A model generated the notes under the pieces. The model had not been told where the DNA came from and did no database searches. It saw only the letters and a program-made list of their open reading frames with translations. 64,000 nucleotides of DNA, from positions 118,034 through 182,033 of the forward strand of contig SOIM01000020.1 in the NCBI GenBank assembly GCA_004377185.1, read 5' to 3'. Position 1 is the first letter of the stretch. Each line of letters starts with the position of its first letter. The position numbers were made by a program, and so were the translations under genes. This DNA comes from Methanomassiliicoccales archaeon (GTDB lineage Archaea > Thermoplasmatota > Thermoplasmata > RBG-16-68-12 > SOIM01). Below, one piece after another: positions 45,557 to 54,082 of the stretch.

Positions 45557-46423
45557 TCAAGTCTGTCCTGCCTGCCTATCCATTGATGGGATTCTCTTGG
45601 CTTTCACTTCTTTGATGTCATTGATGTCGAGATGGCGATATTCGTCCGCTGGAAGGTCGTCCTCTAAAATGTTTGAATTCAGTCTCACTACGACCTTGAA
45701 CATGTGCCCTTTTCTTGGGAGGTAGCCTCGTAGCATGTATTCCTTGGGTTCTTCTTTTCCGTATATCATTTTGAACTGTGCTTCACCGACGAGGGCCATG
45801 TCAGTATTGTTCAAAGGTGCTTCGTTCTTGTACATCACCGTGAGAACGGCCTCTGCCTCGGTTTGGGTCAAACTACTCATGAGAGCCACTCTGAGACTGC
45901 CGGGAGTTACGAGGGTTGGAGGGACCAACCAAGGCGTTTCTCCTGCTCCTGCTAGGGGGTTGACTCTTGAAAGAGCTATGCTGAGGATTCCCCGATTGAC
46001 ATTCGAGAGAAATTCCAGGTGCGGGTCCTCGGTACTGAAATAGGGAAGCTTCCCATCAATTCGAGGCAGTCTCTGCCCATAGTAAATCCAAATCTTGAAC
46101 ATTCCTTTCAGAGCATCCGGACTGTAATCAATTCCATGCCTTAGAAAGAAATCGTGGAAATCCCCGAGCTTGTCCAAAATGTATTTGGGGTCTGCGAGAG
46201 AGAGCGACATGAACGCCTTGACGGAAAGATCATAGTATTTGGAGACTATTTTGGTCCCGAACATCTCCTCCCTGACCAATTCAAGATAGCCCCGCTTCTT
46301 GAGAGAGGGTAACTTTCTGAAGACAGTCGAAGGAGGTATTCTGGTCTTTCGCAATTGATAAGCGTTGAGGGGTCCGTGTTTCAAAAATCTCTTCAGGATT
46401 CTGACATCTGTTTTAGCCAACAT
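45557..46423 (-). CDS. Winged-helix transcriptional regulator with unknown C-terminal domain
   Basis: A 288-residue protein. The N-terminal 70 residues form a wHTH (DVRILKRFLKHGPLNAYQLRKTRIPPSTVFRKLPSLKKRGYLELV with a recognition helix near PPSTVFRKL). The rest, about 210 residues, has no recognised motif and might bind a ligand or partner. ATG 46423 is chosen because GGTGA lies four bases ahead and a TATA box is suitably placed; an earlier ATG at 46483 would add 20 residues. It lies divergent from the 46623 gene across about 200 bases. Confidence 0.75.
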   Translation of the reverse strand: MLAKTDVRILKRFLKHGPLNAYQLRKTRIPPSTVFRKLPSLKKRGYLELVREEMFGTKIVSKYYDLSVKAFMSLSLADPKYILDKLGDFHDFFLRHGIDYSPDALKGMFKIWIYYGQRLPRIDGKLPYFSTEDPHLEFLSNVNRGILSIALSRVNPLAGAGETPWLVPPTLVTPGSLRVALMSSLTQTEAEAVLTVMYKNEAPLNNTDMALVGEAQFKMIYGKEEPKEYMLRGYLPRKGHMFKVVVRLNSNILEDDLPADEYRHLDINDIKEVKAKRIPSMDRQAGQT

Positions 46424-46458
46424 GGGTTCACCGTCAATTAATGTATACCATTTCAATA

Positions 46459-46466
46459 GATATATC
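46459..46466 (-). promoter_or_regulatory. TATA box of the wHTH regulator
   Basis: GATATATC (self-complementary) lies about 40 bases before ATG 46423 with a GGTGA leader between. Being symmetric, it might also serve the other strand. Confidence 0.45.
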
Positions 46467-46571
46467 TTTCGGATTTGGTACATACAATGGCGTTCTGGTA
46501 GATATAGTGGCGAAAGATACTTATGGCACTTTGGATATTATATCTGCAAGACGGTCTTTCCTGGTTCTCTG

Positions 46572-46620
46572 CTTTCCGCTAAACCCCGCGGAAAGTAGAG
46601 TCCAGGGTATTTGGGGTTTA
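46572..46620 (+). promoter_or_regulatory. Interleaved inverted repeats just before the start codon at 46623
   Basis: CTTTCCGC (46572-46579) pairs with GCGGAAAG (46588-46595), and the eight-base loop TAAACCCC (46580-46587) is the exact complement of GGGGTTTA (46613-46620), which ends two bases before ATG 46623. The two helices are perfect and interleave, so an RNA could form an H-type pseudoknot or switch between alternative hairpins; as DNA it could be an operator. Confidence 0.55.
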
Positions 46621-46622
46621 GA

Positions 46623-47054
46623 ATGAGGAAACTTCAGCCTAATTGGGTCTGGTTGTTGGTGCGAACCGATTCCGTTCGTGCGGATCGGGAAAATTTCATT
46701 CTTGAGGTGGAGGTTGCCGGCAAAGTTTTTCGGTTTCAGGGCGACTCCATTCTGACACCAGATACATTTTGTCGGTGGTTTCTGAAAGAGTTTGGTTTCG
46801 AGATTCATATTGAGATGGAGGACTGGGCGGAATTGATGGATCACTGGCTGGGGATGGGAAAGGAGACGGTTCTCATCCACAAGCCCGTGGTCGTTCCCGC
46901 GCCCATCCCGGCGGTTTTGTGGGACAGGATGGCCATTGATTTTGAGACATTTAAGAACGTCTTCACCGCAATTGCGGATGCACTGGCGGGTCGAGATTGT
47001 TGGGTTTCACTGACTCGAATACCGAATGAGAATCATGTTTTTGGAGGTGGATGA
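46623..47054 (+). CDS. Hypothetical protein of the replication module
   Basis: A 143-residue protein with no recognised family. It has a beta-rich N-terminal half (NWVWLLVRTDSVRADRENFILEVEVAGKVFRFQGD) and a helical, acidic second half (FCRWFLKEFGFEIHIEMEDWAELMDHW). ATG 46623 directly follows the interleaved inverted repeats; the upstream TTG at 46611 lies inside them and is less likely. It is the first of three plus-strand genes leading to the primase-helicase, with the next gene starting one base after its stop. Confidence 0.6.
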   Translation: MRKLQPNWVWLLVRTDSVRADRENFILEVEVAGKVFRFQGDSILTPDTFCRWFLKEFGFEIHIEMEDWAELMDHWLGMGKETVLIHKPVVVPAPIPAVLWDRMAIDFETFKNVFTAIADALAGRDCWVSLTRIPNENHVFGGG

Positions 47055-47055
47055 A

Positions 47056-47301
47056 GTGGAATGGACAGAGATTGCAGTCCGAGAGGGGTTCGTCCTGGAC
47101 GACGAAGAGTTGAGAAGAAAGGTACATGAAATCCTTGAAAGGGAGTTCAACCCCTTCGAGTGTCTGAACGATGCCTGGAAGGGCCTGAGGCGCACGGAGT
47201 TGTTTCGGGACATGGAGTACGCATTATTCCGACACTATTGGAAACAAGTCCGAGGGCTAGGTGTAATCGAAGTTCGTCCAGGGAAGAGGTCGAGAAGATG
47301 A
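47056..47301 (+). CDS. Hypothetical small protein of the replication module
   Basis: About 81 residues, charged and helical (LDDEELRRKVHEILEREFNPFECLNDAW), ending in a basic tail (RPGKRSRR). GTG 47056 is selected by a full GGAGGTGG seven bases ahead; ATG 47026 is in frame but would overlap the upstream gene. Its stop overlaps the primase-helicase ATG as ATGA. A small basic-tailed protein in such a place could help DNA binding or replication initiation, but no family is recognised. Confidence 0.6.
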   Translation: MEWTEIAVREGFVLDDEELRRKVHEILEREFNPFECLNDAWKGLRRTELFRDMEYALFRHYWKQVRGLGVIEVRPGKRSRR

Positions 47302-50054
47302 AAGAAGCAAAGACGCGGTGCAAGAAGTGCAATCAATTGATAATGCCCAACACACCGAGATACCGCACTGAAGATGGTTCCTGCTATCATGATAGCGTCA
47401 TCAAGCGCTGTCGGCCCGACAGCCTCGACAACATCAAAGATGCCGTTGAGGACACCGAAACTGTTGCAGCAAAGGCTGATCCTGATGCTGAGGACGTTGA
47501 TTCTATTGTAGAGAAAGTGGGTTCTGACGCAGAGGACGTTGATTCTGATGCTGAACCCGGCGGAGAGATCGATGTAAAGGATGTTGATCTTGATGCAAGT
47601 GCTGTTGATACTGACGTACAGAACGCTGATCCTGACGTACAGAACGCTGATCCTAATGTAGAGAACGTTGATGCAGGCGATGTTACGGACACCAAGTTGG
47701 ACGACCAGGCTGTGGACACGGAGATTGAGGTTGACCCTGTGAACGTTGAGGGCAAGATTAAGATGATCCCCATTAGGTTGCGTCGCGATGAATTCCGTTT
47801 CATCCTGGTCCGCGGAGGAGACAAAAGACCCATTGAGGAGAAATGGACGACTACCGCGAACTACACGTATGACGACCCTCTACTTCAGAAGCACCTACGG
47901 GCCGGAGGCAATTACGGAGTCGTGGGAGGATTTGGGAATCTCGTCCCCGTGGACGTTGACATTCCCGCAATCAGGGAGAAGGTAGAGAAGGAATTACCAG
48001 CTACCTTCACGGTGCAGACATGTTCTGGCAATTATCACAAGTATTTTATCATCCCGGATTTGACGGCACCTATCCGCCTGTACGATAAGAACAACAAGCC
48101 TGTCGCCGACGTTCAAGGCGCGGGAAAACAGGTCGTCGGTCCCAGTTGTGTCGCCAAGAACAAGCAGGGGACGATGGGTACCTATCGAGTCGTAGAGAAT
48201 CTGGCGATTGCCACGATAACGGAAGAGCAGTTGAAGAAAGTCCTGGAACCCTGGCTTGTCAAGACGAGAGCAAAGGAGAAATATCCAAAGAAGGACTGGA
48301 CGCCATTGGACACTCTGAGCATCACGGATGTCGTTTCCCTGACCAAGCTGACGAACCGCGGTATTCAGTATCAAGGTGCCCATCCCGTCCACGGAAGTAC
48401 GGGGGGTCAGAATTTCTCCGTGAACGTACAGAAGAACGTGTGGCACTGCTTTCGGCATAGCTCGGGCGGCGGACCGCTGGAATGGCTGGCCGTCGATAAA
48501 GGGCTCATTGACTGCGCCGAGGCCCTTCCCGGCTGTCTTCAAGGGGATAAGTTCTGGGAGATATTGGAGATCGCTGAGAAGAACGTCCCGGGGTTCAAGA
48601 GAGCGGACATAGTGGGCAAAACAGACAAGAACACTGGCAAGAAGCCGGTAACTCAGTGGTTGGAAGAACAAAGGGCGACGAGAAGGGAAGAGAACTATCA
48701 ACTCGCGTGTGAGTTGATGAATGAGTATCAATTCCTCACAACAAAGGATAGTGAGGAGTTATGGGTCTATTTGGACGGGCTATGGCGTCCTGAAGGAACA
48801 CCTGTGATAAAGGCAAGCGTTGAGAGCGCATTTCAGGATGAAGCAACGGTCAACAGGGCCAAGGAGGTAATCGGTCATATCAAGCGGAGTACCCTCACAG
48901 ATAGAAAGATATTCAATTCAAGAGACAACCTGATAAATGTCGGAAATGGAGCGATTGACTTCTCGCACAATCCCCCCGAGTTCATCGAGCACCGCCCAGA
49001 CCACTATTTCACCTATAAGCTTCCCGTCAGCTATGACCCCCAGGCCCGGTGCCCGAATATCGAGCAGTTTCTGTCCGATATTCTGGATGAAATTGACGTA
49101 GAGTTTTGGATCGAATGGATTGGATACCACTTGTGTCCTGAGTATCCATTCCATAAGTTCGTGATAGGCTTTGGAACTGGAAGGAATGGAAAATCCGTCC
49201 TGAAGTCCCTGATGGAAGCCTTCCTGGGAAAGGAAAACGTAGCCAACATCTCAATCCAGGCTCTCAATGAGGACAAATTTATGGTCGCCCAGTTGCACGG
49301 CAAACTTGGTAATTTGTGTGGAGACCTTCCCAAGAAACTTGTACGTTACACCGGGGTCCTGAAACAACTCACGGGAGGCGACAGGCTGGTGGCCCAGCAT
49401 AAGCGTCAGCACCCCTTCTTCTTCGAGAATACAGCGAAGCTGACCTTCTTTGCGAACGAGCTACCGCCGATCGAGGAGGACACTCTCGCCCTGTGGGAGA
49501 GACTTGAAGTAATCCCATTCCTGAGGGAGTTCCTGGAGGATGACCCGGAACGTGAAGTCCATATTTTGAAGTCGCTGACAACGCCGAAGGAATTATCTGG
49601 TCTTTTGAACCTGGCTCTGGAGGGTTTGGGACGGATGTTGGAAAGGGGAGGAATCTCTCACACAACAGCGACTGCGGAGAAGAGGGAGTACTACATTCGA
49701 GCCTCGTCCACGGAGCAGGCGTTCTTTGAACAATGTGTGGGAATTCATGGCGATGAAGAAATCCTGAAGGGTAAGTTCTACGACTACTACTGTGCTTACT
49801 GTCGCAAGTTTGGCTACTCTCCGAGTGCTCCAGGCTCTTTGACGAAGAAGCTGAACTGGTGGGTCCCGAAAGAGGGAGGGAAGGTGGAGAAGATACGAGG
49901 CTACGCGCCCGGTTCAAGGACTGAGAGACCTTGGATTTGGAAAGGGATCTTCATGAGGTGTGATGAGGATGATGAGGAAGGTCGCCCAAGGTGTAAGGAT
50001 AAGTGTTTTGAAGAAGAGAAGGTCAAGCAGACTTCTATAGAAATTTCAGAATAG
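47298..50054 (+). CDS. Primase-polymerase/D5-type helicase replication protein
   Basis: A 918-residue replicase. Residues 8-38 hold a Cys/His zinc knuckle (CKKC, then Cys29, His31, Cys38). Residues 60-150 are an Asp-rich linker built from heptads such as DVQNADP. A bifunctional primase-polymerase domain runs from about 155 to 300, with the DxD in VPVDVD near 218-221 and His247 in SGNYHKYF. NVWHCFRHSSGGGPLEW near 380 resembles a CHC2-like zinc motif. A D5N/superfamily 3 helicase fills the rest, with Walker A GTGRNGKS near 626 and FFANELPP farther on. It is typical of plasmids and viruses that replicate autonomously; it probably starts at the repeat region just after its stop. Confidence 0.9.
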   Translation: MKEAKTRCKKCNQLIMPNTPRYRTEDGSCYHDSVIKRCRPDSLDNIKDAVEDTETVAAKADPDAEDVDSIVEKVGSDAEDVDSDAEPGGEIDVKDVDLDASAVDTDVQNADPDVQNADPNVENVDAGDVTDTKLDDQAVDTEIEVDPVNVEGKIKMIPIRLRRDEFRFILVRGGDKRPIEEKWTTTANYTYDDPLLQKHLRAGGNYGVVGGFGNLVPVDVDIPAIREKVEKELPATFTVQTCSGNYHKYFIIPDLTAPIRLYDKNNKPVADVQGAGKQVVGPSCVAKNKQGTMGTYRVVENLAIATITEEQLKKVLEPWLVKTRAKEKYPKKDWTPLDTLSITDVVSLTKLTNRGIQYQGAHPVHGSTGGQNFSVNVQKNVWHCFRHSSGGGPLEWLAVDKGLIDCAEALPGCLQGDKFWEILEIAEKNVPGFKRADIVGKTDKNTGKKPVTQWLEEQRATRREENYQLACELMNEYQFLTTKDSEELWVYLDGLWRPEGTPVIKASVESAFQDEATVNRAKEVIGHIKRSTLTDRKIFNSRDNLINVGNGAIDFSHNPPEFIEHRPDHYFTYKLPVSYDPQARCPNIEQFLSDILDEIDVEFWIEWIGYHLCPEYPFHKFVIGFGTGRNGKSVLKSLMEAFLGKENVANISIQALNEDKFMVAQLHGKLGNLCGDLPKKLVRYTGVLKQLTGGDRLVAQHKRQHPFFFENTAKLTFFANELPPIEEDTLALWERLEVIPFLREFLEDDPEREVHILKSLTTPKELSGLLNLALEGLGRMLERGGISHTTATAEKREYYIRASSTEQAFFEQCVGIHGDEEILKGKFYDYYCAYCRKFGYSPSAPGSLTKKLNWWVPKEGGKVEKIRGYAPGSRTERPWIWKGIFMRCDEDDEEGRPRCKDKCFEEEKVKQTSIEISE
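47613..47675 (+). repeat. 21-base tandem repeat coding the Asp-rich linker
   Basis: Two exact 21-base units (47613-47633 and 47634-47654) are followed by a degenerate third; weaker copies extend upstream. Each unit codes a heptad of the form D-V-Q-N-A-D-P. The array makes a flexible acidic linker between the zinc knuckle and the primase domain. Confidence 0.75.
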
Positions 50055-50270
50055 TGGGACAGGTGGGACATTATAACGGGGTTGTAACAAGTGGGACAGT
50101 CACTGGCTGTGGTACCTGTCCCGGTTGTCCTACTTCTGCTATATATGAGATATAGAAATATCATAATTATGTTATAATCTCCTATCCGTGCGTGCACTAA
50201 ATAACTATAACCTGATATACTAGACACCGGGACAAGTGGGACACTCACCTAAGCCAGTGTTTGTCCCACT
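50054..50270. repeat. GTGGGACA iteron-like repeats around an AT-rich core (candidate replication origin)
   Basis: GTGGGACA occurs at 50054-50061, 50063-50070, 50091-50098 and 50236-50243; GGGACA at 50229-50234; inverted TGTCCC at 50117-50122 and TTGTCCCACT at 50261-50270; a half site TTGTCC at 50125. Between the left and right clusters lies an AT-rich stretch of about 80 bases (50140-50220) with TATATATGAGATATAG-like sequence. The repeats sit between the primase-helicase and the ATPase, the usual spot for a plasmid or viral origin. Confidence 0.65.
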
Positions 50271-50526
50271 TCCACAACCTTGAGCCGATCTTCCTCCTTT
50301 TTGACAACATTATTCTCCAAACAGCCCTCTGCACACCGTTTCCGGGACGACCCCTCTACCCCCCTTCCGCGGACTCAGTTATCTATGGTCAACTCCTGTC
50401 GACCAGGGTTGTTGACCACCCACTCTTCCACCCTGGTCAACACCCCACTGGCCCAACCGTTTCAACCGCGGAAACCTTCCACTGGAAAGTCAACCACACA
50501 CATCCTTCGCTTGGGATAGGGAAATT

Positions 50527-50536
50527 CATAAATATA
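50527..50536 (+). promoter_or_regulatory. TATA box of the P-loop ATPase
   Basis: CATAAATATA is centred about 32 bases ahead of ATG 50564 and so supports that start over the far-upstream TTG at 50261, which lies inside the repeat region. Confidence 0.5.
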
Positions 50537-50563
50537 GGGCTAGTCAATAAGGCTTCCGAGAAG

Positions 50564-52423
50564 ATGAAAAGGCAGTCGTCGCTGGAGCAAAAATGGCTCG
50601 AAATCATTAAACCCAACTCACTCAACACGATTATCGGCGCTCCAGATTCCGGGAAGTCTGTCCTCGCATTGTACATCGCAGAGACCGTGGTGAAGAACCG
50701 TGGGGGCCAGATTTTTATGTATGGCATCCCCGAGGAGAATAGGCACCGCTACCAGGATCATGTCCAGTTCCTCGACACGATGGAGGATATCTCCGAGGCC
50801 CCCAATGATGGTGTGATAATCATCGAAGAGGCTTCCCAATTCGCCCATTCGAGGACAAGTATGTCCAAAGAGAATCTCTTGTTGGGCCGTCTCAAGAATG
50901 TCAGAAGGCATAAGGGCTTGACCATCATTGTCATTGTCCAGAGGGGGATGGAAGTCGACAAAAATTTGGCCGAGAGCACAGACGTCTTGTTGATCAAGAG
51001 GCCGGAAACCTTCCAGCCTCTCTCCGATAGGATTCAGTTCCGACCTCACCTCCAGGAAGCGCAGAGGTTGTTCGCAAATCCCAAGCTCAACCCAAAGAAG
51101 TGGACATACGTGAGCACGCTGGGGTATCTGGTGAGAAACAGGCGTCCGAGTTACTGGACCGATGCGATCTCGGTTTCCCTTGGCCCATCGAGGATGGAGG
51201 GAAGGCGACCATCATACCAGATGGGGAAGGAAGAGAAAATCGTGGAAGCAATGGTTCTCCAGATGGAAGGCAAGAGTTCTAGGGAGTCAGGGGGCATCAT
51301 GGGGAAAAGCCACACGACGATCTTAAGTTATCTGAGAAATTACCCAAGCAGTCCACAATCCCGTCTCCCTGATGAACAGTTCGAAGTTTTGAAGAGAAGA
51401 GCAAACGTCGAGTACCTGAGAAGGAGTGGCAAACAAGCAACAGCACCACCACCTGAGACGGAGAAGCCAGAAGAAGAAGAGCCTGAAGGACTTGAACCAG
51501 AACCCGAACCCGTATCAGCCAGAACACCTGACATCCTTGGATACTGCCAGACGGGTCACATCTTCCGCGAGGAAGATGGGCAGAGGTTCAAATTCTGCGT
51601 AGAGTGTGGCACACCCGTTATCTGGGGACATGCGAACCCATCCGTTGCCGAGCAGTACCAGTCCCAAAAGGCAGTCCTAGACTTCAAGAAAAAAGCGGAC
51701 GCCAAGAGCGGGGACTGGAAGAAGAAGCTAAAAGTTCCTGCGTCAGTTGGAGCCGGTCTTGGTGTGGGCATCATACCGCTGTTTGCGATCGACCTCGTTG
51801 ACAACGCCGTTGACGGCAGTGATTGGACCGAAGCGAGGAAATCTTGGGTTAAGTGGGGAACGCGGGCAACCGACCTTGGGCTGGGGATCACTGGAACGAT
51901 TACTAATGTGCCTCCAATCCTGAAAGGCGAATCAGAATGGTACAATTGGAGCCTACTGGGGGCGGCAATCGTGCAGATCGCAATAGGCACTTTCAAGTCA
52001 CTTGAGCTCGCGGGAATAATCGGTCAACCCGCCTCGCCCAGAGAGGAATCAGTTCGACCATGGAAAGAAGTCGTCCAGGAACTACTTCACTCTCGCCAGG
52101 AAGAAGAAACAGAAGAAGTCCCACCAACAACAGAGCCACCTGTAACCACCACACAAAAGGAAGAAGGCCAGTGGGAGATTGGCCTATCTGAGGAAGCACC
52201 CCCTGAAGCTGAAACCCCTATGAGCAACGTAGACATGACAGAGTTGCTGGCGGATATCAGAGAATGTACCTCAAAGGTCACGGACTCGGAATCGCTCTCT
52301 GAGGACGAAAAGTTGGCCCATTTGGAGATTTGGAATAGTGTTTTGGACATCGTAGTGTCCGACGAGTGTTCCGGTGATGAGAAGTTCAGTTGTGTCCAAA
52401 AGGCGAAGGCTCTGGCAGTTTGA
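50564..52423 (+). CDS. P-loop ATPase with HTH, zinc ribbon and hydrophobic segment
   Basis: About 619 residues. Walker A is GAPDSGKS at 25-32 and Walker B is GVIIIEEAS near 83-91, followed by VRRHKGLTIIVIVQRG, which fits the FtsK/HerA/Zot-like packaging and transfer ATPase group. Near residues 220-260 KIVEAMVLQMEGKSSRESGGIMGKSHTTILSYL reads as a helix-turn-helix. A Pro/Glu-rich linker leads to a zinc ribbon (Cys near QTGHIF region, CVEC) near 345-370, then one or two hydrophobic segments near 400-490 and an acidic tail. Start chosen from the TATA box. Role in DNA movement or partition is inference. Confidence 0.7.
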   Translation: MKRQSSLEQKWLEIIKPNSLNTIIGAPDSGKSVLALYIAETVVKNRGGQIFMYGIPEENRHRYQDHVQFLDTMEDISEAPNDGVIIIEEASQFAHSRTSMSKENLLLGRLKNVRRHKGLTIIVIVQRGMEVDKNLAESTDVLLIKRPETFQPLSDRIQFRPHLQEAQRLFANPKLNPKKWTYVSTLGYLVRNRRPSYWTDAISVSLGPSRMEGRRPSYQMGKEEKIVEAMVLQMEGKSSRESGGIMGKSHTTILSYLRNYPSSPQSRLPDEQFEVLKRRANVEYLRRSGKQATAPPPETEKPEEEEPEGLEPEPEPVSARTPDILGYCQTGHIFREEDGQRFKFCVECGTPVIWGHANPSVAEQYQSQKAVLDFKKKADAKSGDWKKKLKVPASVGAGLGVGIIPLFAIDLVDNAVDGSDWTEARKSWVKWGTRATDLGLGITGTITNVPPILKGESEWYNWSLLGAAIVQIAIGTFKSLELAGIIGQPASPREESVRPWKEVVQELLHSRQEEETEEVPPTTEPPVTTTQKEEGQWEIGLSEEAPPEAETPMSNVDMTELLADIRECTSKVTDSESLSEDEKLAHLEIWNSVLDIVVSDECSGDEKFSCVQKAKALAV

Positions 52424-52555
52424 GTTCGCGAATCCAAAGCTCGCGTGGTGATAAGGAGTAAGGACCAATAATCCAAGAGATCGTGAAAAAGGTTCGACTG
52501 TCACGACATGGCTATGAGCTATGAATATCTATTTTTTCCAGAGGCTTATCGGGAC

Positions 52556-52756
52556 TCATTCACCCGGAGGTTGAGGGTCCCGAGGGCCCCCAAGTTGTAC
52601 ATAACCATAATGTTGAAAGAGGTCGCCGCGTTTGATAGCGTCATGAATATAAGCTTTGGCCGTACTAGTTGAGACATTGAATCTGCGTTTCGTCCACTTC
52701 GCGAGCTTGTGGGCTGACAGATTTTGTGGTGTTGAGTAGCTCCACGCCAGAAACAC
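52556..52756 (-). CDS. Small putative winged-helix protein
   Basis: A 66-residue reading with SAHKLAKWTKRRFNVSTSTAKAYIHDAIKRGDLF, which fits the last two helices and turn of a wHTH domain. GTG 52756 is the only reasonable start; the frame is open upstream to the stop of the membrane-protein gene, without other starts. No Shine-Dalgarno is seen. It is probably on the same transcript as that gene. It could be a small regulator or a truncated one. Confidence 0.4.
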   Translation of the reverse strand: MFLAWSYSTPQNLSAHKLAKWTKRRFNVSTSTAKAYIHDAIKRGDLFQHYGYVQLGGPRDPQPPGE

Positions 52757-52789
52757 AAAGCTGGTGATAGCCGTGCACTTGACACGGAG

Positions 52790-53230
52790 CTATTCCTCCG
52801 AGTCGGGAATGGGTTGCTCAGTATTATTCTTTTGCTGTTTCTCATGCCTTTCCTTCTCAAACGCCTTCGCCCCAGCATAAGCATAGCGAATGGTGCTTAT
52901 TGTGATATATCCCACAGCGCAAAAAGTCGATACCGTCAATCCTACGCTCGTAGCAACGAAGGCTGAGAATAGTCCATAGTGGATTCCTTCGAAGATAAAC
53001 GCGAAGATCCCAGCACAAATGGCCATGGTTGCACAGACTGTTGTTACTGCTAGACCTATGAGAATGTCCTTTTGCCATTTCACTAGTTTCGTCAGGGCAT
53101 CCCCCTTCACATCGGTGAGATCTGCGAAGTATCTACGCCAACCCCAATATAGCGCCACTGTCCAGGCAAAAGCTATAGCCGTTGCCTGCATGATTGCCGA
53201 CAAGAAATAGGGGATGCTTTCAAGGTCCAT
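52790..53230 (-). CDS. Small multi-helix membrane protein
   Basis: About 146 residues. Three to four helices: AIMQATAIAFAWTVALYWGW, ILIGLAVTTVCATMAICAGIFAFIF, and GLFSAFVATSVGLTVSTFCAVGYITI, followed by a charged tail (EKERHEKQQKNN). ATG 53230 is favoured because a TATA box is well placed and GAGAGG lies ahead; a TTG at 53338 would add 36 polar residues. Function unknown. Confidence 0.55.
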   Translation of the reverse strand: MDLESIPYFLSAIMQATAIAFAWTVALYWGWRRYFADLTDVKGDALTKLVKWQKDILIGLAVTTVCATMAICAGIFAFIFEGIHYGLFSAFVATSVGLTVSTFCAVGYITISTIRYAYAGAKAFEKERHEKQQKNNTEQPIPDSEE

Positions 53231-53263
53231 GCCCAATCCTCTCTGCAACTGAGATACTTCGTT

Positions 53264-53272
53264 CAATATATG
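53264..53272 (-). promoter_or_regulatory. TATA box of the small membrane protein
   Basis: The minus strand reads CATATATTG, about 38 bases before ATG 53230, leaving about 11 bases of leader. Confidence 0.45.
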
Positions 53273-53643
53273 AGGGTAACTCAGATTACTCGAAATCTCT
53301 ATAAAGCTCCTCGTTGAATTACTCTCGGTGCACTCCAATGTCAGAAGAGCCTGAGAATCTATCTGAAATCATAACCGTTGTCCAGCAATTGCCCGATACT
53401 AAAGCGTTTCTTAGAATGATCCTTCACAGGCTCTAGGAATCCTTCGACTGTGACTCGATGTGACCTTTGTCCGCTAGCAACTTCACTGCGACCCTAACTT
53501 CCTAATCACCGAATTCGCCCAGTTTCACCATAAGGTCTAGGGGTTTCAGCGTAGGGCTGTCTGATGGTTAGCCTTTCAATATCTTGAGGATTCTGAGTCA
53601 TCTTGACGACATCCCTATCCAACTTCTCCACACTGTTCATGAA

Positions 53644-53778
53644 ATAGGCAGTCATTCCGTGGCATATGATAGTAAGAACGAACTGATTGTACTCTTTGGC
53701 GGATATGACGGGTCGAACTATTTTTCAGACACCTGGGTCTACAGCGCTCGCGGCAATGTTTGGACAAGCCTCAATTCA
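53644..53778 (+). pseudogene. Kelch-repeat fragment
   Basis: A 45-residue stretch (HSVAYDSKNELIVLFGGYDG and then DTWVYSARGNVWTSLNS) is one clear Kelch/galactose-oxidase beta-propeller blade. No start, no neighbouring blades and no signal peptide are seen in frame; downstream the sequence switches to unrelated reading. It is a remnant of a larger surface or adhesin-type protein. The surrounding 53339-54082 shows no other support for a gene. Confidence 0.6.
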
Positions 53779-54082
53779 ATGGGAAGAAGAAGTCAAGAAG
53801 ATCGCGACCCAGGTTGCGGAAGAGAAGGACGAAGGAGACACCTCAACTGGTTTAGGGAGCCGAAAAGCTCTCGCTTTCCAGCCGATTTGAATCGAACCAA
53901 CTTCTGTAAGTGTTGGACTTTCCGTCCAGATCTGTGTGGATAATGACAAAACCTTCGAAGACTACATGTACGCTACTTGTATGGCTCATCCAAAAAAGCT
54001 GTGTGGATGGTTATGAAGGTTTCGCAAATTCGGTTCCTTCCCGTTAAGTGAGATAGTTCTCAGAATATTGTCGGACAGAAAA

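Noticed and set aside
47160..47297. Upstream extension of the replicase frame
   Set aside because: Overlaps the preceding gene; ATG 47298 has the ATGA overlap and starts the zinc knuckle.
50054..50270. Repeats considered as a CRISPR array
   Set aside because: Units are short (6-10 bases), irregularly spaced and in both orientations; no cas genes.
50261..50563. N-terminal extension of the ATPase from TTG 50261
   Set aside because: Begins inside the repeat region, low-complexity reading; TATA box and ATG 50564 explain the start better.
53860..53960. tRNA-like T-loop (minus strand GGTTCGATTCAAATC)
   Set aside because: No matching acceptor strand, D-arm or anticodon arm at the right distance; T-stem has a mismatch.
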